Source of the DNA: Micropterix aruncella
Taxonomy: Eukaryota; Arthropoda; Insecta; Lepidoptera; Micropterigidae
Length of the DNA stretch: 64,000 nt
Direction: 5' to 3'
Assembly (NCBI GenBank): GCA_944548615.1
Contig: OX155955.1
Location: 3,374,279 to 3,438,278 of the forward strand
The notes beneath the pieces were generated by a model, which saw nothing but the letters and a program-made list of their open reading frames with translations, did not search any database and had not been told where the DNA came from. A program made the position numbers and the translations under genes. Positions 1-11,559 of the stretch are shown here, one piece after another (within the stretch, counting starts at the first letter, position 1; every line of letters begins with the position of its first letter).

Positions 1-1104
1 ACAATAAAAAAATATATATTCATTCGGTCTTTCAGATTTTCAGTTTAAGAAAGCATTTTTTCCTATACCAATTTTAAAAAAAGGTTTAAAATTAAAGACC
101 ATAAATATGAAGGAAAAATAAGTATTCAATTAAAAGCCAATAAATAATAATACCAGTTAAATAAACAATCAACTAAAAGGTACTAGAATTGTCACTGGAA
201 TGATTAAATAACAAAAAATAATAAATAATATGCAACAGTCAGAAGTGATAATAATCTAAAATAATAATAGCACATCTAAAAGAATATTTAACTAATAAGT
301 ACTAAAATTGTCCTTACAGTTATACAATTATCTAAAAATAATAAATGCATAGAGAATTATATTATAAAACCTAAATCATAATACCTTAATATTTCTTTAT
401 CTGTTTTCCAAAGTTGTGAAAACATTTTTATCCTTACGAAAAAAGGACAGCACTCTCTGTACATGACCATATAAACTTTAAAACAGCCTCAAATAACTCT
501 CTATATTATTCTTTCTGTCTTGCACACACACACATATACTTTGATAACTTACAATAATTTGTATTCTTCCTATTTTAAAGTTTCCATGTACGTGATTTCT
601 CTTTATTTATTTTTAATATTTTGCTGGCAGTTTCTTTTAATTTTCAGTATTTTTTGTAATAAGCATATTAACATTTTAAAAATGCTAAAGTAAAAAATAA
701 TATCTTATGTAATAAATGGAAACCAATAACCGGTATTATATTTTATTAAATTGTGCCTAAAACTGTAGGATATCGGAATAAAATAAATCAGAAATAAAAT
801 AAATATTTTTTGATTACCAATCCACCGCCAATGACTGCAATGTTCAAATTCTTACGGAAGCCCTTCACTTCACCTCGCAAATCCATCGCGCGACCGCCCT
901 CAACGACTGTGTTTACACTACTAGACTGATTACATTTACTCAGTTTCTAGGTTGCTATAACGCGGTTATGATATTCAGGGGTGGTTCGTGAGAGATCGTT
1001 TAAACTACTAATATTATATGTAAAAATATGTCTTGGCTAAGATGCCCTGAAGCAAGCGGATAAAAGAGAATGGGTAATGTTGTACCCATTTGCGAAGTTT
1101 TTAC
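1..1104. other. Unassigned AT-rich sequence
   Basis: No supportable coding region, RNA gene or repeat structure was found. The stretch is dominated by short A and T runs. The reading frames in it are short and lack recognisable motifs. Confidence 0.5.
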
Positions 1105-1320
1105 ACGACTGCCCAACAAAATAGGAGTGTAATGTGTTAGGGATTCATCTATGTATGTTTTCCATTTCTTTATTCCACGATAACATCTGAACGTTTGAAC
1201 TGATGTAGAAGTGTGCCTCATTGGTAGAATCATTATAAAATCTTGAGTGTCATATAGTATTAACTGTCAAAATATCGAGTAAGTAGTTGTCTAAATGTCC
1301 CAATGTCAATATATCGTCTT
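1105..1320 (+). repeat. Interspersed repeat, homologous in inverted orientation to 23880-24100
   Basis: The start ('gcccaacaaaataggagtgtaatg'-like) and the end ('taagtagttgtctaaat') both reappear on the opposite strand at 23880-24100, with similar spacing and an intervening 'gagtgtcat' segment. Two diverged copies in opposite orientations indicate a dispersed non-coding repeat. From memory, similar sequence is common in lepidopteran genomes, but no class can be assigned from the sequence alone. Confidence 0.6.
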
Positions 1321-1484
1321 TAGTGTCAATTGAAAGGTCTGATTGAGTATATTCCGTAAATATGCATCTATCTATTACGAATAAATACATAAACCATTAA
1401 TATTTCATAACAAAACCGCAATGAAAATAAATATGAATACAAATAGTTCACTTTCTGCAACGGAAGTCGGGTTTTTATTCTTTT

Positions 1485-2180
1485 TATTAACCGACTTCAG
1501 AAAAAGGAGGAAGTTATCAATTCGGTTGTATTTTTAAGCTATTGCATAGCTTTTATCGCGGGCGGCCAGCGCGGCGACCGAATGAAGAAATTTCTTAACG
1601 ATTTTAAACTGATAATTACGTCTAAACGAGTACTGCTTACGATTCGAAAAAAATATATGTTAAACAAGAACATTTTCCTAATATTTTTAGCTTTGAATAT
1701 TTTAGATTTTGTTTATATTACATGGTGTAATTAATTTGTGAAATTAGGTCTAACCGAACACAAAAACGACTACTACGCAAATACTATCTGGCGTATTATT
1801 ATGAAACCTGCACCATTTTAAAGATAATTTAATTATCTATCTTTCTATCTACGATTTTTTTTTCGAATAAACCGTTTTTTTTGCTTTATCGAATAAAAAA
1901 TTCGTGAGCGGCGCTCTATCGGAAGATGTTTAAATTATTCCGAATCATTTGCTTCGGCAGCCGCAAATGATTCGGAATAATTTCAACGTTTTCCGATAGA
2001 GCGCAGTTATCTGATATCAGAAAAAATAAAATAAATGAATAATTATAATTGCAGAAGTTGTTAAAAATGCTATGCAATAGCTTTACCGCGGCAGTCCCCG
2101 AGTGCCACACGTATTTTATTTTTCTATTAATGTTTGTTACCTCGGAACTCTGCCATTTATGAACCGACTTAAAAATTTAT
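1485..2180. repeat. Composite lepidopteran-type interspersed repeat
   Basis: Begins with 'taaccgacttcagaaaaagg' and ends near 'tgccatttatgaaccgactt', both of which I recall as recurrent in moth and butterfly genomes. The hairpin at 1911-2004 lies inside it. No coding capacity was seen. It is a non-autonomous element or the remnant of one; the class is unknown. Confidence 0.5.
1911..2004. repeat. 94-bp inverted repeat (hairpin)
   Basis: The left arm starts 'gcgctctatcgga' and runs to 'gattcgg' / 'aatcatttgc'. The right arm begins 'gcaaatgattcggaataat' and ends 'ccgatagagcgc'. The arms are about 42 bp around a 10-bp loop, with a few mismatches. The form resembles a small foldback or MITE end pair within the composite repeat. 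Confidence 0.8.
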
Positions 2181-2336
2181 TTATTTATTTTAAAGGATAT
2201 ACTTGCAGATTGGTACCATTTTTATCAAAATCCTGTTCTGATGATGGTAGCCATGAGGAATTGTGGGAACTCCTCAAATGTTATCATATGAAGTTAAAAA
2301 TGTAGGTACATGTTGATTCAATTCCGATGACAATGT

Positions 2337-2700
2337 ACTTTTTTGATGGTAAGCATGACCTGATTCTACACCCTGGGTTGGCTCTCGACAAGAGAACTCC
2401 TCAACGGTCAACAGCACAGGCACGAAATTTTGTATACTCATTCAGTTATGATTGTCACCGTTTTGAGTTTCACCATGACATGGCTGATGCACCCAGGGTT
2501 GGCTCCCGACGAGGAGACTCCTTAACGGTCAACAACACAGACACGAAATTTTGTATATGCATTCGATTACGACAGCCCGTTCTAGGTTTCACCAAGACAA
2601 GACTGCGGCACCCAGGGTTGGCTTCCAACGAGGGAATTCCTCAACGGTAAACAGCACAGACACAAAATTGTGTATACGCATTCAATTATGATAGCCCGAT
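2337..2700 (+). repeat. 120-bp tandem repeat, three units
   Basis: The motif 'cacccagggttggct' (first copy 'caccctgggttggct') recurs at about 2369, 2490 and 2609, a period of 119-121 bp. Each is followed by 'cctcaacggt' or 'ccttaacggt', 'cagcacag', and 'cgaaattttgtat' or close variants. The reading frame through 2327-2650 is a by-product of the repeat. The same unit occurs on the minus strand at 40978-41300, so it is a dispersed minisatellite or the internal part of a larger element. Confidence 0.85.
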
Positions 2701-3014
2701 CTTACAAAAAAATTTAGAGTCGTTTTTTTTTGCAAAAATTTTGTGTTTTATTATATTTACTTATTTGTAACACTTTTCCACATATACCAAACGAAAGCTT
2801 ATCACAAATGCAAAATTTCATTTAATTCAAGCTAAGTTGAAGAACATGGCTGAAAAAAGTTATAGAGTGTTAAAATAGCAAAATATTTTATTCAATAACT
2901 GGCTTCGCTTCGCGTAACTTTTCGAATCGATTTGTTAATTTAAGTAGGGTAGCATTATTAGGGTAACCTTTAGATATATAGTGCAAAACGTCCTTCCTCA
3001 GATGCACGCTACCT
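2701..3014. other. Unassigned sequence between tandem repeat and LINE
   Basis: AT-rich. No coding or structural signal was recognised. It may include the truncated 5' part of the LINE that follows. Confidence 0.4.
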
Positions 3015-5280
3015 ATATCGTCAGCTAGTTGTTGGGAGTCAGCCTCTTGGCTGGCAGGAAGGACTACGCACTGTCAAAGTCCTTCAGGCCAATTAGCCTC
3101 ACATCCTTTCTGCTGAAAGCGATCGAAAAGATACTGGATACCTATATCAGTGAAAAAATCCTAACTTTCAACTCTATTAGCTGTAACCAACACGCCTACC
3201 GCAGAGGCAAATCCACGGAAACCGCATCCGCTCAACCTAGTAGAGAGAGTGGAAAAGGCGTTGGAAGACAAACAAATGGCATTATGCGCATTTTTAAACA
3301 TTGAGGACGCCTTCGACAAACCCCCAATTAAATCACTGGTAAAGGGGCTAGAGTCAAAACAAGTTGACTACACCACAACCAGATGGGTAAAAGCGATGAT
3401 CTCAAGGTAGCTCTTCACGGAACAAACCTTGAAGTCACCACTACAAGAGGCTGCCCGCAGGGAGGCGTACTCTCGCCCCTACTATGGACTCTTGCAATAG
3501 ATCAACTCCTGCATAGGATGGCAGAGGCCACGATAGACACACAGGGCTATGCTGATGACCTAGTAGTCATTGTCCGGGGCTTCTGCTAAAACACGATCTC
3601 ACACATAATGCAAAAAGCGTTAACAATCGTTAGCAATTGGTGCAGAGAGAACGAATTATCGGTCAACGCCGATAAGACCGTCCTCGTGCCATTTACCAAC
3701 AAACGTCAACTAGGTGGACTTAAAATGCCAATCTTAAACCACAGGCAGATTCCTTTCTCCAAGGAAGTAAAGTATCTGGGAGTCACGCTCGACCAGAGAC
3801 TCACCTGGAACAGCCACCTAGATAAAACAATTCAAAAAGCTAAAAGTGCTTTGGGTATAAGCAGAAGACTGGCGGGGAAAAACTGGGGCCTTAACCCCAA
3901 GATCTCCCATTGGCTATACACTGCCATTGTGAGGCCGATAATCTCGTACGCCTCGGTGGTATGGTGCAACAAAGCCAACCAGAAAACTGTGATTACCAAA
4001 CTAAACAATATCCAAAGGACGGCGTGCCTCATGACAACTGGCGCAATGTCCTCCACTCCTGGAGCAGCTCTAGATGCACTGCTGAACTTACCGCCCCTAC
4101 ACATTCATTTGCAACAGGTGGCGAAAGCCAGCATGTACAGGCTATCTGCCCGAGAGAAGGTAAACTGGATCTCACAAGCACTAAGATCAGCTCTTGACTC
4201 AGTCAGTGAAAATCCAACCCTCAACATGGTATCAGACACCATGCTCCCTTTCCTAAACTTTGGAAAACTTTTTACAGTGGAACTGCCGCCCAGAGACGAC
4301 TGGCTAAAAAGCCAACTGCAATGGGAGGCCGGTAGCTTTAAATGGTATACTGATGGGTCCAAATCGGGACTTGACGTAGGCTGTGGTATATATGGAGAGC
4401 GACCAAACTTCGAAAGAAGTGTAAACTTGGGAGAATACGCCTCCATATTCCAAGCGGAGGTCTACGCCATTATTGAATGTGCGGATATCAACCTCCAAAA
4501 GGACTACGCCAACCACCGTATCTATATCCACTCGGATAGCAAAGCAGCTCTTATGGCACTAGCCTCGAATACCAATAATTCGAAGCTTGTGCAAAACTGC
4601 ATATCACTACTGAATTCCCTGGGCGAAAAGAACAGGGTAATTCTAAGATGGGTTCCCGGCCATGTAGGAATCGAGGGAAATGAAAAAGCCGACGAACTTG
4701 CTAGGACGGGAGCAAAGGGAACTTTATACGGCCCTGAACCTTGCTGTGGCGTACCAAAAAGCCATGCAAACCTAATGCTCAAACAAATGTGTTTAGAACA
4801 ATCTGTCAACCACTGGAACAACACGCCAGGGTTGAATCATTCCAAAGCGCTTATTAAGCCTTACGACCGTAAGACGGCCCGTGAGGCCCTATCGCTAAAT
4901 AGGAATAATCTACGCATACTGGTAAGGGCGCTCACGGGGCATTGTGGCCTGAACAAACACATGTTCAACCTCAAGCTCAAAGACACAAAAATGTGCAGGT
5001 TCTGCCAAGGGGCAGAGGAAACTCCCCAGCACCTCATGTGCGAGTGAGGCCCGCTGATGCGTAAAAGATACACCCACCTGGGTGGTCACTACCTCCAACC
5101 TGAGGAGGTAAAACTATCTGGCGCCAAAAGCCTGCTGCGGTTCTTAAAGGACACGAGGCTTAGTGCAGAACTATAGTAGGTGGCGAGCACAATAGATCAG
5201 CAATGGTCGCAGTGTTACAAGGCTCATAAAGACCTTAGAAAAGCCCCTCTTTATAATAATAATATATCCTGTACCTACTT
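3015..5280 (+). mobile_element. Degenerate LINE with reverse transcriptase and RNase H (I/LOA-like)
   Basis: A 5'-truncated non-LTR retrotransposon copies its RNA by reverse transcription at a nicked target. Three pieces in different frames give the RT domain. 3029-3230 has 'SFRPISLTSFLLKAIEK'. About 3231-3340, in another frame, has 'FLNIEDAFDK', the first catalytic Asp region. 3383-3589 has 'RGCPQGGVLSPLLW' and the catalytic 'YADD'. Single-base frameshifts near 3230, 3380 and 3590 disable it. No endonuclease domain is visible. RT followed by RNase H and a C-terminal CCHC-like motif points to the I/LOA group; clade placement is from motif memory. The 3' UTR probably runs to about 5280. Confidence 0.9.
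3608..5176 (+). pseudogene. LINE ORF2 C-terminal part: RT thumb, RNase H, CCHC motif
   Basis: This is the longest open piece of the LINE at 3015-5280. Residues 1-230 are RT thumb ('VKYLGVTLDQRLTWNSHL'). Residues about 244-375 are RNase H with all four acidic catalytic positions visible: Asp in 'YTDGSK' (residue 249), Glu in 'QAEVYAI', Asp in 'HSDSKAAL' and Asp in 'NEKADELAR'. The terminal 'CRFCQGAEETPQHL' is a zinc-knuckle-like motif typical of such ORFs. A TGA at 5045-5047 interrupts the frame. The same frame then continues as 'RKRYTHLGGHYL' to a stop at about 5174-5176, so the protein is broken rather than naturally ending at 5047. Confidence 0.88.
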
Positions 5281-5305
5281 GTGTATATTAGGTACTTAGG
5301 TAACT

Positions 5306-5326
5306 AGTTAGTTAGTTAGTTAGTTA
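5306..5326. repeat. (GTTA)n microsatellite
   Basis: About five copies of 'gtta' follow two imperfect ones. It lies between the 3' regions of two convergent LINEs and may be the 3' tail repeat of one of them. Confidence 0.6.
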
Positions 5327-5329
5327 TAC

Positions 5330-5755
5330 TGGGCGTTCCTCCGCAAGTCGACATCCAGTGTGCCTATTTTGCGTGTAACGGGGGTAGCTCTATTCCACCC
5401 ACCCCACTTCCTCTACGAAAGCCAGCAGGGCTTTCAGGTTTCCTGCTGCCTCGCGCAGGGTGCCTGGAGTCCCAAGGTGTTTTGTCCTGTATACTTCTAC
5501 CTGTTTACAATCTAGCAGAATGTGTTTTGTGGTTTCTTCCGCCTCCATGCATGCTCTGCACATAGGGCTATTCGTTCCGCCCATGTTGAAGAGGTGTTTG
5601 TTTAGTGTGTTGTGTCCTGTTATCAGTCCCACTAGTTTGCGTAGTTGGGGCCTTTTTGTCCTTAGAAGTGTTTTGGTAAGTTTGTGGTTGTATTCCACTA
5701 CTATTTCTTTGGTTTGTCTGCAGGTGTCTATCTCTTTCCAGTGTGTTTGATGTAG
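5330..5755 (-). mobile_element. LINE ORF2 C-terminal fragment, RNase H-bearing class
   Basis: The minus-strand frame 5698-5390 reads 'KRPQLRKLVGLITGHNTLNKHLF', then 'CRACMEAEETTKHILLDC', a CCHC-like motif. It ends in a stop after 'FVEEVGWVE'. This is the same C-terminal module seen at 4900-5040 and 54550-54620, but clearly a different lineage. Only about 100 codons survive, so the copy is severely 5'-truncated. It faces the upstream LINE tail to tail. Confidence 0.8.
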
Positions 5756-6029
5756 TTGTTTGTAGTGGTTGTCACTAGGTAACTATTTAAGCACTCTAGA
5801 TAAGGCGTGAGAGGAACCCACGGATGAAGAAAATTGGAAGAAGAAAAATATTCTCGTCCGAACCGAAAAAGGAGCTGCGCAAATCCTACGTAAAAATACC
5901 TAACATTCAAATGTATTTACCATTCGATCGCCGCATGTTTTTGTAGTATTCCGTGGTATTAAAATGGTATTTTTCGAAAATGATGTAGTATTTTCTTAAA
6001 CATGGCGGCGGTATTAAAAAAAAATGCGT
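5756..6029. other. Unassigned
   Basis: No recognised gene or repeat. Confidence 0.4.
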
Positions 6030-6400
6030 CGCTCGTATACGAAACATCCAACCAAAATTTTACAAAGTGATTTCGGTCAAACAAGGCATCTGTGTAACAA
6101 ATTTTAAGTCTCTAACTGCAATATTTCGAAATTAAAGTATGACTAGCGTGCCTTCTGATGGACCGATTTCGACTACATTCTTTTAGACTCTTACCATAAC
6201 CGAATGATGCATGCATGCCAAAATTCAGCTCAATCGGATGAAGCATTTAGGCGCTATCATGGAGAAATACACACAGACACACAGATAAACTTTAGTCTGG
6301 AAACGGTCTTAATAAAATGGGAGGGGGGGGGGAGGGTCAAAATGTATCTATCCATCGCCATCTCGATTTTTTTATTAGCGCGTTCACAATACTTTCCCTA
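6030..6400 (-). repeat. Interspersed repeat ('aatccgattgagctgaaatt' family)
   Basis: Read on the minus strand it carries 'cgattgagctgaattttgg', a 'ggttatggtaagagt' segment and 'tcgaaatatt ... acttaaaatttgttacacagatgcc'. The same ordered blocks are on the + strand at 34210-34520 and 38885-39180, with a partial copy at 50795-50870. Non-coding and diverged. A poly-G/C run and 'gcgcgttcacaatactttccc' mark one end in several copies. Confidence 0.7.
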
Positions 6401-6435
6401 CTGGGGAAATAAAAATACAATAACCATATTAACCC

Positions 6436-6990
6436 CCCCCTCATCAAGAACGACAAGACAGTCCTCATTGTATCACATTAGCCGTTGCAATAACAACTAC
6501 CGTAAAAACTCTTTCTTAAACCGTGTTACGGTTTACGATGATCGATACGCATCAATAGATATCTTCGCTGAATCGAACATTGGATTCAGAAATTTGTTAA
6601 AGAGGGCGATATTTAACACTTAATATTTAAAATTTAATAATAATTATTATTTAAAATTTATTACTTATTATCTACTGTTTGCACTTGTACTTATTCATAC
6701 CAACGTACCCGTCTCAACTTCAAATATCGTACTGGTAAATTTGTTAAATACGTGGACACCCATCAACATAATGTATTTTTTTTCCTATGTTCCTCCTTCC
6801 CTTCCTGGTCCCTCCCTTCCTATCCTCTTTCTTTTCTCGTTTTTTTCTCTGTCTCTTATCATTTAGATAATCTTGATGTTAACATTTAGTGGCAAATTGT
6901 CTCTGGTGTAATTTGAATATCTATCTTGTTTGGCTACTTACTTTTATACACTGTTATTTTCCTGAATAAAAGAAAATAAAAGAAAATAAA
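6436..6990 (+). mobile_element. LINE tail: last ~60 codons of ORF2 plus 3' UTR
   Basis: The frame ending at 6623 reads 'NNNYRKNSFLNRVTVYDD' then 'GFRNLLKRAIFNT' and a stop, the usual C-terminus of jockey/CR1-like RT ORFs. It is followed by an AT-rich 3' UTR, a polyadenylation-like 'gaataaaag' at about 6963, and a short tail of 'aaaataaaag'-type repeats. Severely 5'-truncated. Confidence 0.65.
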
Positions 6991-7089
6991 AAATAAAAAA
7001 ATAAATAAATTAATGAATATTATGTACAAACCTACTGAAAAAAAATATCAAAAGTGACAATAAATTTACAAAATAATTAAATCAAGTAC

Positions 7090-7310
7090 AAGTTAAATTA
7101 GACGGTGACTTGTTTATTTATTTAAGAATCAATTACTATAAAACATTGATTTCCTTACAAAAATAACAGGAACCGAATGACCATTGATTCTGTCACCCAA
7201 CTGGGACTAGACCGTTCTAGGGTGGTCAGGACTCTAATATTAACAATCAATTATGTACAATTTTTACTAAAAATCTAATAACACTAAATTGCCCTAAAAT
7301 GTGGTCTTCT
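7090..7310 (-). mobile_element. Probable LINE 3' UTR fragment
   Basis: Read on the minus strand, it ends in 'cttaaataaataaacaagtc', which looks like a retrotransposon 3' end with a polyadenylation signal. Upstream is a moderately GC-rich stretch ('ccaccctagaacggtctagt'). No ORF is left. The assignment is weak. Confidence 0.35.
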
Positions 7311-8230
7311 TCAAAATAATAATAATAATAAAAATAATAAAAATTATTAAAAGAAAATATAATAAATAAAATGCAATTCCATTATATAATCAGCAATATA
7401 TGTAATATAAAATTAGATTAAATAATATAAATAAAGTCATATGTGAGAAAATAAAGAAACAGTCAATAATATTTAATATATGTTAAGTAATATAGAATTT
7501 AATATAAAAATACCTAGTCAAAAATTCATTTCAAAATAATATATAACAAAGTCAAATAATTTTTGGTAGTCAGTTCAATGTTAAAATATACTAAACATAT
7601 ATGTTTAAAAATATGTTAATAATTTGTGCAAATATGTGGTGGATTGGTGGATTATAACACAATATTGGTGGATTTATAACATTTGGTAGAATTATCCCTA
7701 AAATTTGATGGTTTTAAGTGGTTTTAGATGGTTAATTTGATGGTAAGTATTAAGATTAATAAATAAAAGTTAAGCAGTTCACAGAAACAAGACAGGAGTA
7801 AAACGATACCAAAATATGACAAAATAACTCTATATCTAACATCTGAGTCGGATATATATCCATCGCTTAGTTGTATAACCACATGTTGGGGGGGGGGGGG
7901 GGGGGGGAGGGAAATGCAGATATCTTTTTTTCTATTCAATAACATGGTCGCAGCAACTTCTCGGAATTATTTTTCCTAACCCTTCTCGCCACGTTGCATA
8001 ACAACAATTCTATTGGATTTAACTGGCAGTAGTAGGGAGGAAGTCGCAATATTACATGACCATTATTCCGTTCATTGTTGACCATTGAGTGAAGTGCAAT
8101 TTCCTAATAATATAATGCAAATGCAGCGATCGTCAACATGTTAAGTACCTAACCGATTAGGACTTTTAATTAGGGCAACTGTAAAAGTTCGACTTCGAAA
8201 CGGTGTTTAGTGCTTTTGTAATTTCCACTA
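7311..8230. other. Unassigned AT-rich stretch with a G20 homopolymer
   Basis: Mostly AT-rich with short repeated 'ggtggatt' motifs near 7640-7740. A run of 20 G residues occupies 7888-7907. The minus-strand frame with a proline run is an artefact of this homopolymer. No gene is supported. Confidence 0.5.
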
Positions 8231-8234
8231 CTTA

Positions 8235-8365
8235 ACCATTAGTAATAAGTTCCTTAGTAATAAGTGATAGTAATAAGTATTAGTAATAAGTTCCTTAGTA
8301 ATTAGTAATCCATTAGTAATAAGTAAACCATTAGTAATAAGTTCCTTCGTAATTAGTAATAAGTG
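8235..8365. repeat. Short-period tandem repeat ('agtaataagttcctt')
   Basis: Imperfect reiterations of 'ttagtaataagttccttagt' with 'ccattagtaataagt' variants. They run directly into the left arm of the palindrome at 8352-8420. Confidence 0.75.
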
Positions 8366-8420
8366 TACATATTATACCTTTCTAAGCTAGAAAGGTATAA
8401 TATGTACACTTATTACTAAT
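8352..8420. repeat. Perfect palindrome, 33-bp arms, 3-bp loop
   Basis: 8352-8384 is the exact reverse complement of 8388-8420, with loop 'agc'. The outer part of each arm is the 'attagtaataagt' unit of the adjoining tandem repeat, so the hairpin arose within or captured that repeat. Confidence 0.9.
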
Positions 8421-8464
8421 AGAAATAAATAAATAAAGTACGTATTCTAATTAATTTATCTGAA

Positions 8465-8690
8465 AAACAAATAGGACTTCGATCTTGTAACCAATCGGGA
8501 GGAAGGAGGGATCCTGATGGTTAATTCCATACGGATATATCCTGCCAAAACCGGTAGCCAGGGTTACCGTCCTAGTGCCTAGCCGTAAGGCGTTGGACTC
8601 TGGCTGGTTCGTGGCTTTGTTGGACGGTAGATTTGTATCATCCCAAAATTTTCTACGATCACCACACGGTAGACAGAACGATCAAATTCC
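8465..8690 (+). repeat. GCR element fragment
   Basis: Contains the central to 3' part of the GCR consensus: 'cttgtaaccaatcgggagg', 'gccgtaaggcgttgg', 'ggacggtaga' and 'agacagaacgatc'. Both ends are missing and it is more diverged than other copies. Confidence 0.7.
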
Positions 8691-9229
8691 ATATTACCAT
8701 TAATACATATTACCAACTTAATATTGATATTATATTATTATTCCATGTTAATATTAACTTATACTAATATATTAATATATTCTTATATTAATATTATATT
8801 ATATTCTTATATAAATATTAATATTATAAGTTAATATTACATATTAATATTATAATTATAAAATCATATTACTAACTTAATAATTGCGAATGTTCACATA
8901 GAGAATTGCATGGTGGACCACAAACTGTGCAAATTAATTTACATTTGAAGTACTGGATAATCCATGCAAGACACCTGTCTACGAAGTGCTATAAGAAGTG
9001 TTTTACATGCATAAGGTACTCGAGACAAGATAATAACCAGTATATGGGTCGGCTTCCTTAAGCATGGTTAACACCATCTACACCATTTCAATCAACCGCT
9101 ATAGATTTTATGGTCCATAAGAATTTAATAATATCTCATGTTCGAGGGTCGAGGGCATACAAGGGATACATATGCGTTTTCGTGGGTATGTCAATCCAAT
9201 ATATCCATTTAGATCGTAAATCATCATTT
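8691..9229. other. Unassigned; AT-rich '(TAATAT)' simple sequence then unique
   Basis: 8690-8885 is low-complexity 'taatatt' sequence. 8886-9229 shows no gene or recognised repeat. Confidence 0.5.
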
Positions 9230-10015
9230 AGATGCCCTCGCTGATGCAGTACTGAGCTATGCTGTCACTTCATTTGGACGTACTTTTCGCACATATATAG
9301 ATAAAATATTTAATTTGCAATGTAGAATAAGAAAAAAAATAGGAAATAAAAATGTGTTAACACAATGTAAAAAGAACAATAACTTGTTGTTTAAGCGATG
9401 CGATATATTACATATACATGAAAAAATTACATATTTACTAGCAAAGGAACATTTTAGAAATTCAGTATTTAAAATACCAATACAGTACAATAGGAATGTT
9501 GGAGAAAAAGTCCGTAAAAGATTTGAAGAACCAAGAGCGAACAACTACAATGGTGAAAGGACGTTAAAGTACCTCATTCCAAGAATCTTTAATATTATTA
9601 TATGTGAGGAAGACTGTGTAAGCGTGAGCAAACAGATGTTTAAAAAGAGATTAAAAAGCTACCTGTTGGACATTTATAGTGAAATTAGTGGTCATAAGTA
9701 AATTTGTTATACGTTTCTATAATTTAAGCTTGTAGTAATGCTGGCCTAATTTAAGCCTGTAGTAAGTAGGGCCTAGGGCCTGTAGGGCCTAATTTAAGCC
9801 AGTAGTAAGCCTGTAGTAATAAGCCTAAATTAAGACCAGTAGTGATACTGCTGTGCATTGTTTTTTATATTATTAATGTCTTTTTGTATCACAAAATTAG
9901 AAGTGTAAGACTAGAAAAATAAGAGTTTGTCTCGCCAACAAACTGTATACCAGTTTGGCAAAATTTTAATATTTAAAAAAATGTATTTTTTCTCTGAATA
10001 AAAAAAAAAAAGAAA
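9230..10015 (+). mobile_element. LINE tail: ORF2 C-terminus and 3' UTR
   Basis: The frame from about 9240 to 9701 reads 'VLSYAVTSFGRTFRTYIDKI', then 'YLLAKEHFRNSVFKIPIQY' and 'VSVSKQMFKKRLKSYLLD'. This is the carboxyl end of a jockey/CR1-like RT ORF. The 3' UTR ends in 'ctgaataaaaaaaaaaa' at about 9996-10013, an A-rich tail. The last 300 bp of this 3' UTR recur on the minus strand at 14101-14412, confirming a dispersed LINE family. 5'-truncated. Confidence 0.8.
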
Positions 10016-10839
10016 ACATCTGGTATGTGGATCTCGAGGCAGCTGAGCTGGTAGATCTGGTATGTGGGATTTGAGGCAGCTGGGCTCTCCTCCTCTGAAA
10101 GAGGATCTCCCCTCTTAACGGTGCTGTCCGTGGGCTGCTTCATCGCCCGAAGTCGCCCGTATCGTATCGTGATGTCCCAACCGCCCCTGTGGGTGCGTGC
10201 CTTTTGCAGGTTCTTCCGGTCTAGATGCCCCCGATGGCGCCCCTTCTGCCGTTTATTCCTGTCAGTCGGCACCGCACATATCCACTTGGATACACCGCCT
10301 TAAATCACCAGCGCTACATATAAATAACAATGTTCTAGTATATAAGAGGAACTTTATTTGTAAAACTGTTCAAATAATATGCTAGTTTGTAAGTAATATG
10401 TAAATATTCTTTTGATGAAAGATAAACGGTTCACAGGGTTGCCGGAAAGGGTAGAAACCCGGAGACTCTTCCTCTATGTCTTCGTTTGTTCGCCCCTCAC
10501 ACGCTACCCTTTCGGCACGCGTGAGGTTGTCGTTGCACGACATCCCGGGCAGACAAAACGACCTATGTCGTTAGAACTACCTGGGTGGTGGGAGGTTTTC
10601 ATCCCTGACCTGTCACCGCGTAAACATATAATTAAGTCCATTTAGTAACTGTTCCGACTTAACCGCGAAAGGCTTCATAGCGGCTTTCAGTCGTTTCTTA
10701 TCCTGGCGCGGTCATTGTAAAGACTTATACAGCGACAATGCTACACATTTTGTCGGAGCGGATACGGTGCTATGTAAAATGGTGATTGATGCTTAATCTC
10801 AGTTGTCGGATGATATCAGCCAGTGATGAAACAGCCTGG
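10016..10839. other. Unassigned, partly GC-rich
   Basis: 10040-10300 is GC-rich with a duplicated 'gaggcagctg' start; the frames give no family I recognise. 10430-10640 has blocks faintly like the GCR 3' end ('agacaaaacgacctatg', 'tcgttagaact'), too diverged to assign. No gene is supported. Confidence 0.4.
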
Positions 10840-11530
10840 CAGTCCATTCCGCCCTACGCTCCAAACTTGGCCTGGTGGCCTGTGGGAGGCAGGAGTTCCA
10901 AGCATGAAGTCACATCTTATATGACTGTTGGATGATTTGACGCTTACATTTGAAGAACTATCTACTGTACTCACCGATCGGTTCCTAATAGTTCAGTGTA
11001 GCTTGGGTGGTGTTGACAAACTCTTTCTGTCATCTGGCCTGCATAACTCACGGTCCAACTCCTATCTGGTAGCCTCCTCGAAGAGGGACTTACCTTGTTA
11101 CCGCCGCTGTGAGCTTCTGCCACGGCTGTAATCCTGCAGTCGGATGCGGTTGGGATCAGAAGATCAAGGATTCGGGAAAGCCGGCGAATAACCAGGGGGG
11201 GGCTGGAAACGCATGATTCCTATTTCAGTGGACAGTAATTGTTGACCTGACGCCCTCAACCATTGAATCGATCCATCGGTAACCCAATCCATGACCATGG
11301 CGGTCACCGGGTGTCAAGGCCCGCAAAATATTTAAACTGAATAACCACTTTTGTCAGGTACAGGTCGCACAAGCGACATCGAACCCATGACCAGACCGAA
11401 GGATGGAGAAATTCGGCCAAATCTGGTAGTAAGGGCGTGAGGTTGGTACGCTGTCTCACATACCATTGCCTCGCGGTGAGGCGCCGGCTTCTTACGGGCA
11501 TGTTTGCGGAGTAGACTGTGGACTGTGTTA
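10840..11530 (+). repeat. Diverged GCR element copy
   Basis: Matches GCR in order: 'ggcctggtggcc', 'cgcacaagcgacatcgaacc', 'ccaaatctggtagtaaggg', 'cgcggtgaggcgcc', 'tcttacgggcatg' and 'gtagactgtggactgtg'. It shares variants ('gggcatgtt', 'gtggactgtg') with 12830-13180 and 41510-41905, which together look like an older subfamily. Confidence 0.65.
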
Positions 11531-11559
11531 TCCCTAAGTATGATAATATTATAATATTA

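Noticed and set aside
2337..2700. CRISPR-like array
   Set aside because: Whole 120-bp units repeat without unique spacers, in a eukaryotic context; it is a minisatellite.
7724..7945. Minus-strand frame with a proline run
   Set aside because: The run is the complement of a 20-G homopolymer; no domain or context.
10040..10300. GC-rich frames on both strands as a possible host exon
   Set aside because: No splice context, no recognised domain, and it is surrounded by retroelement debris. Left as unassigned.
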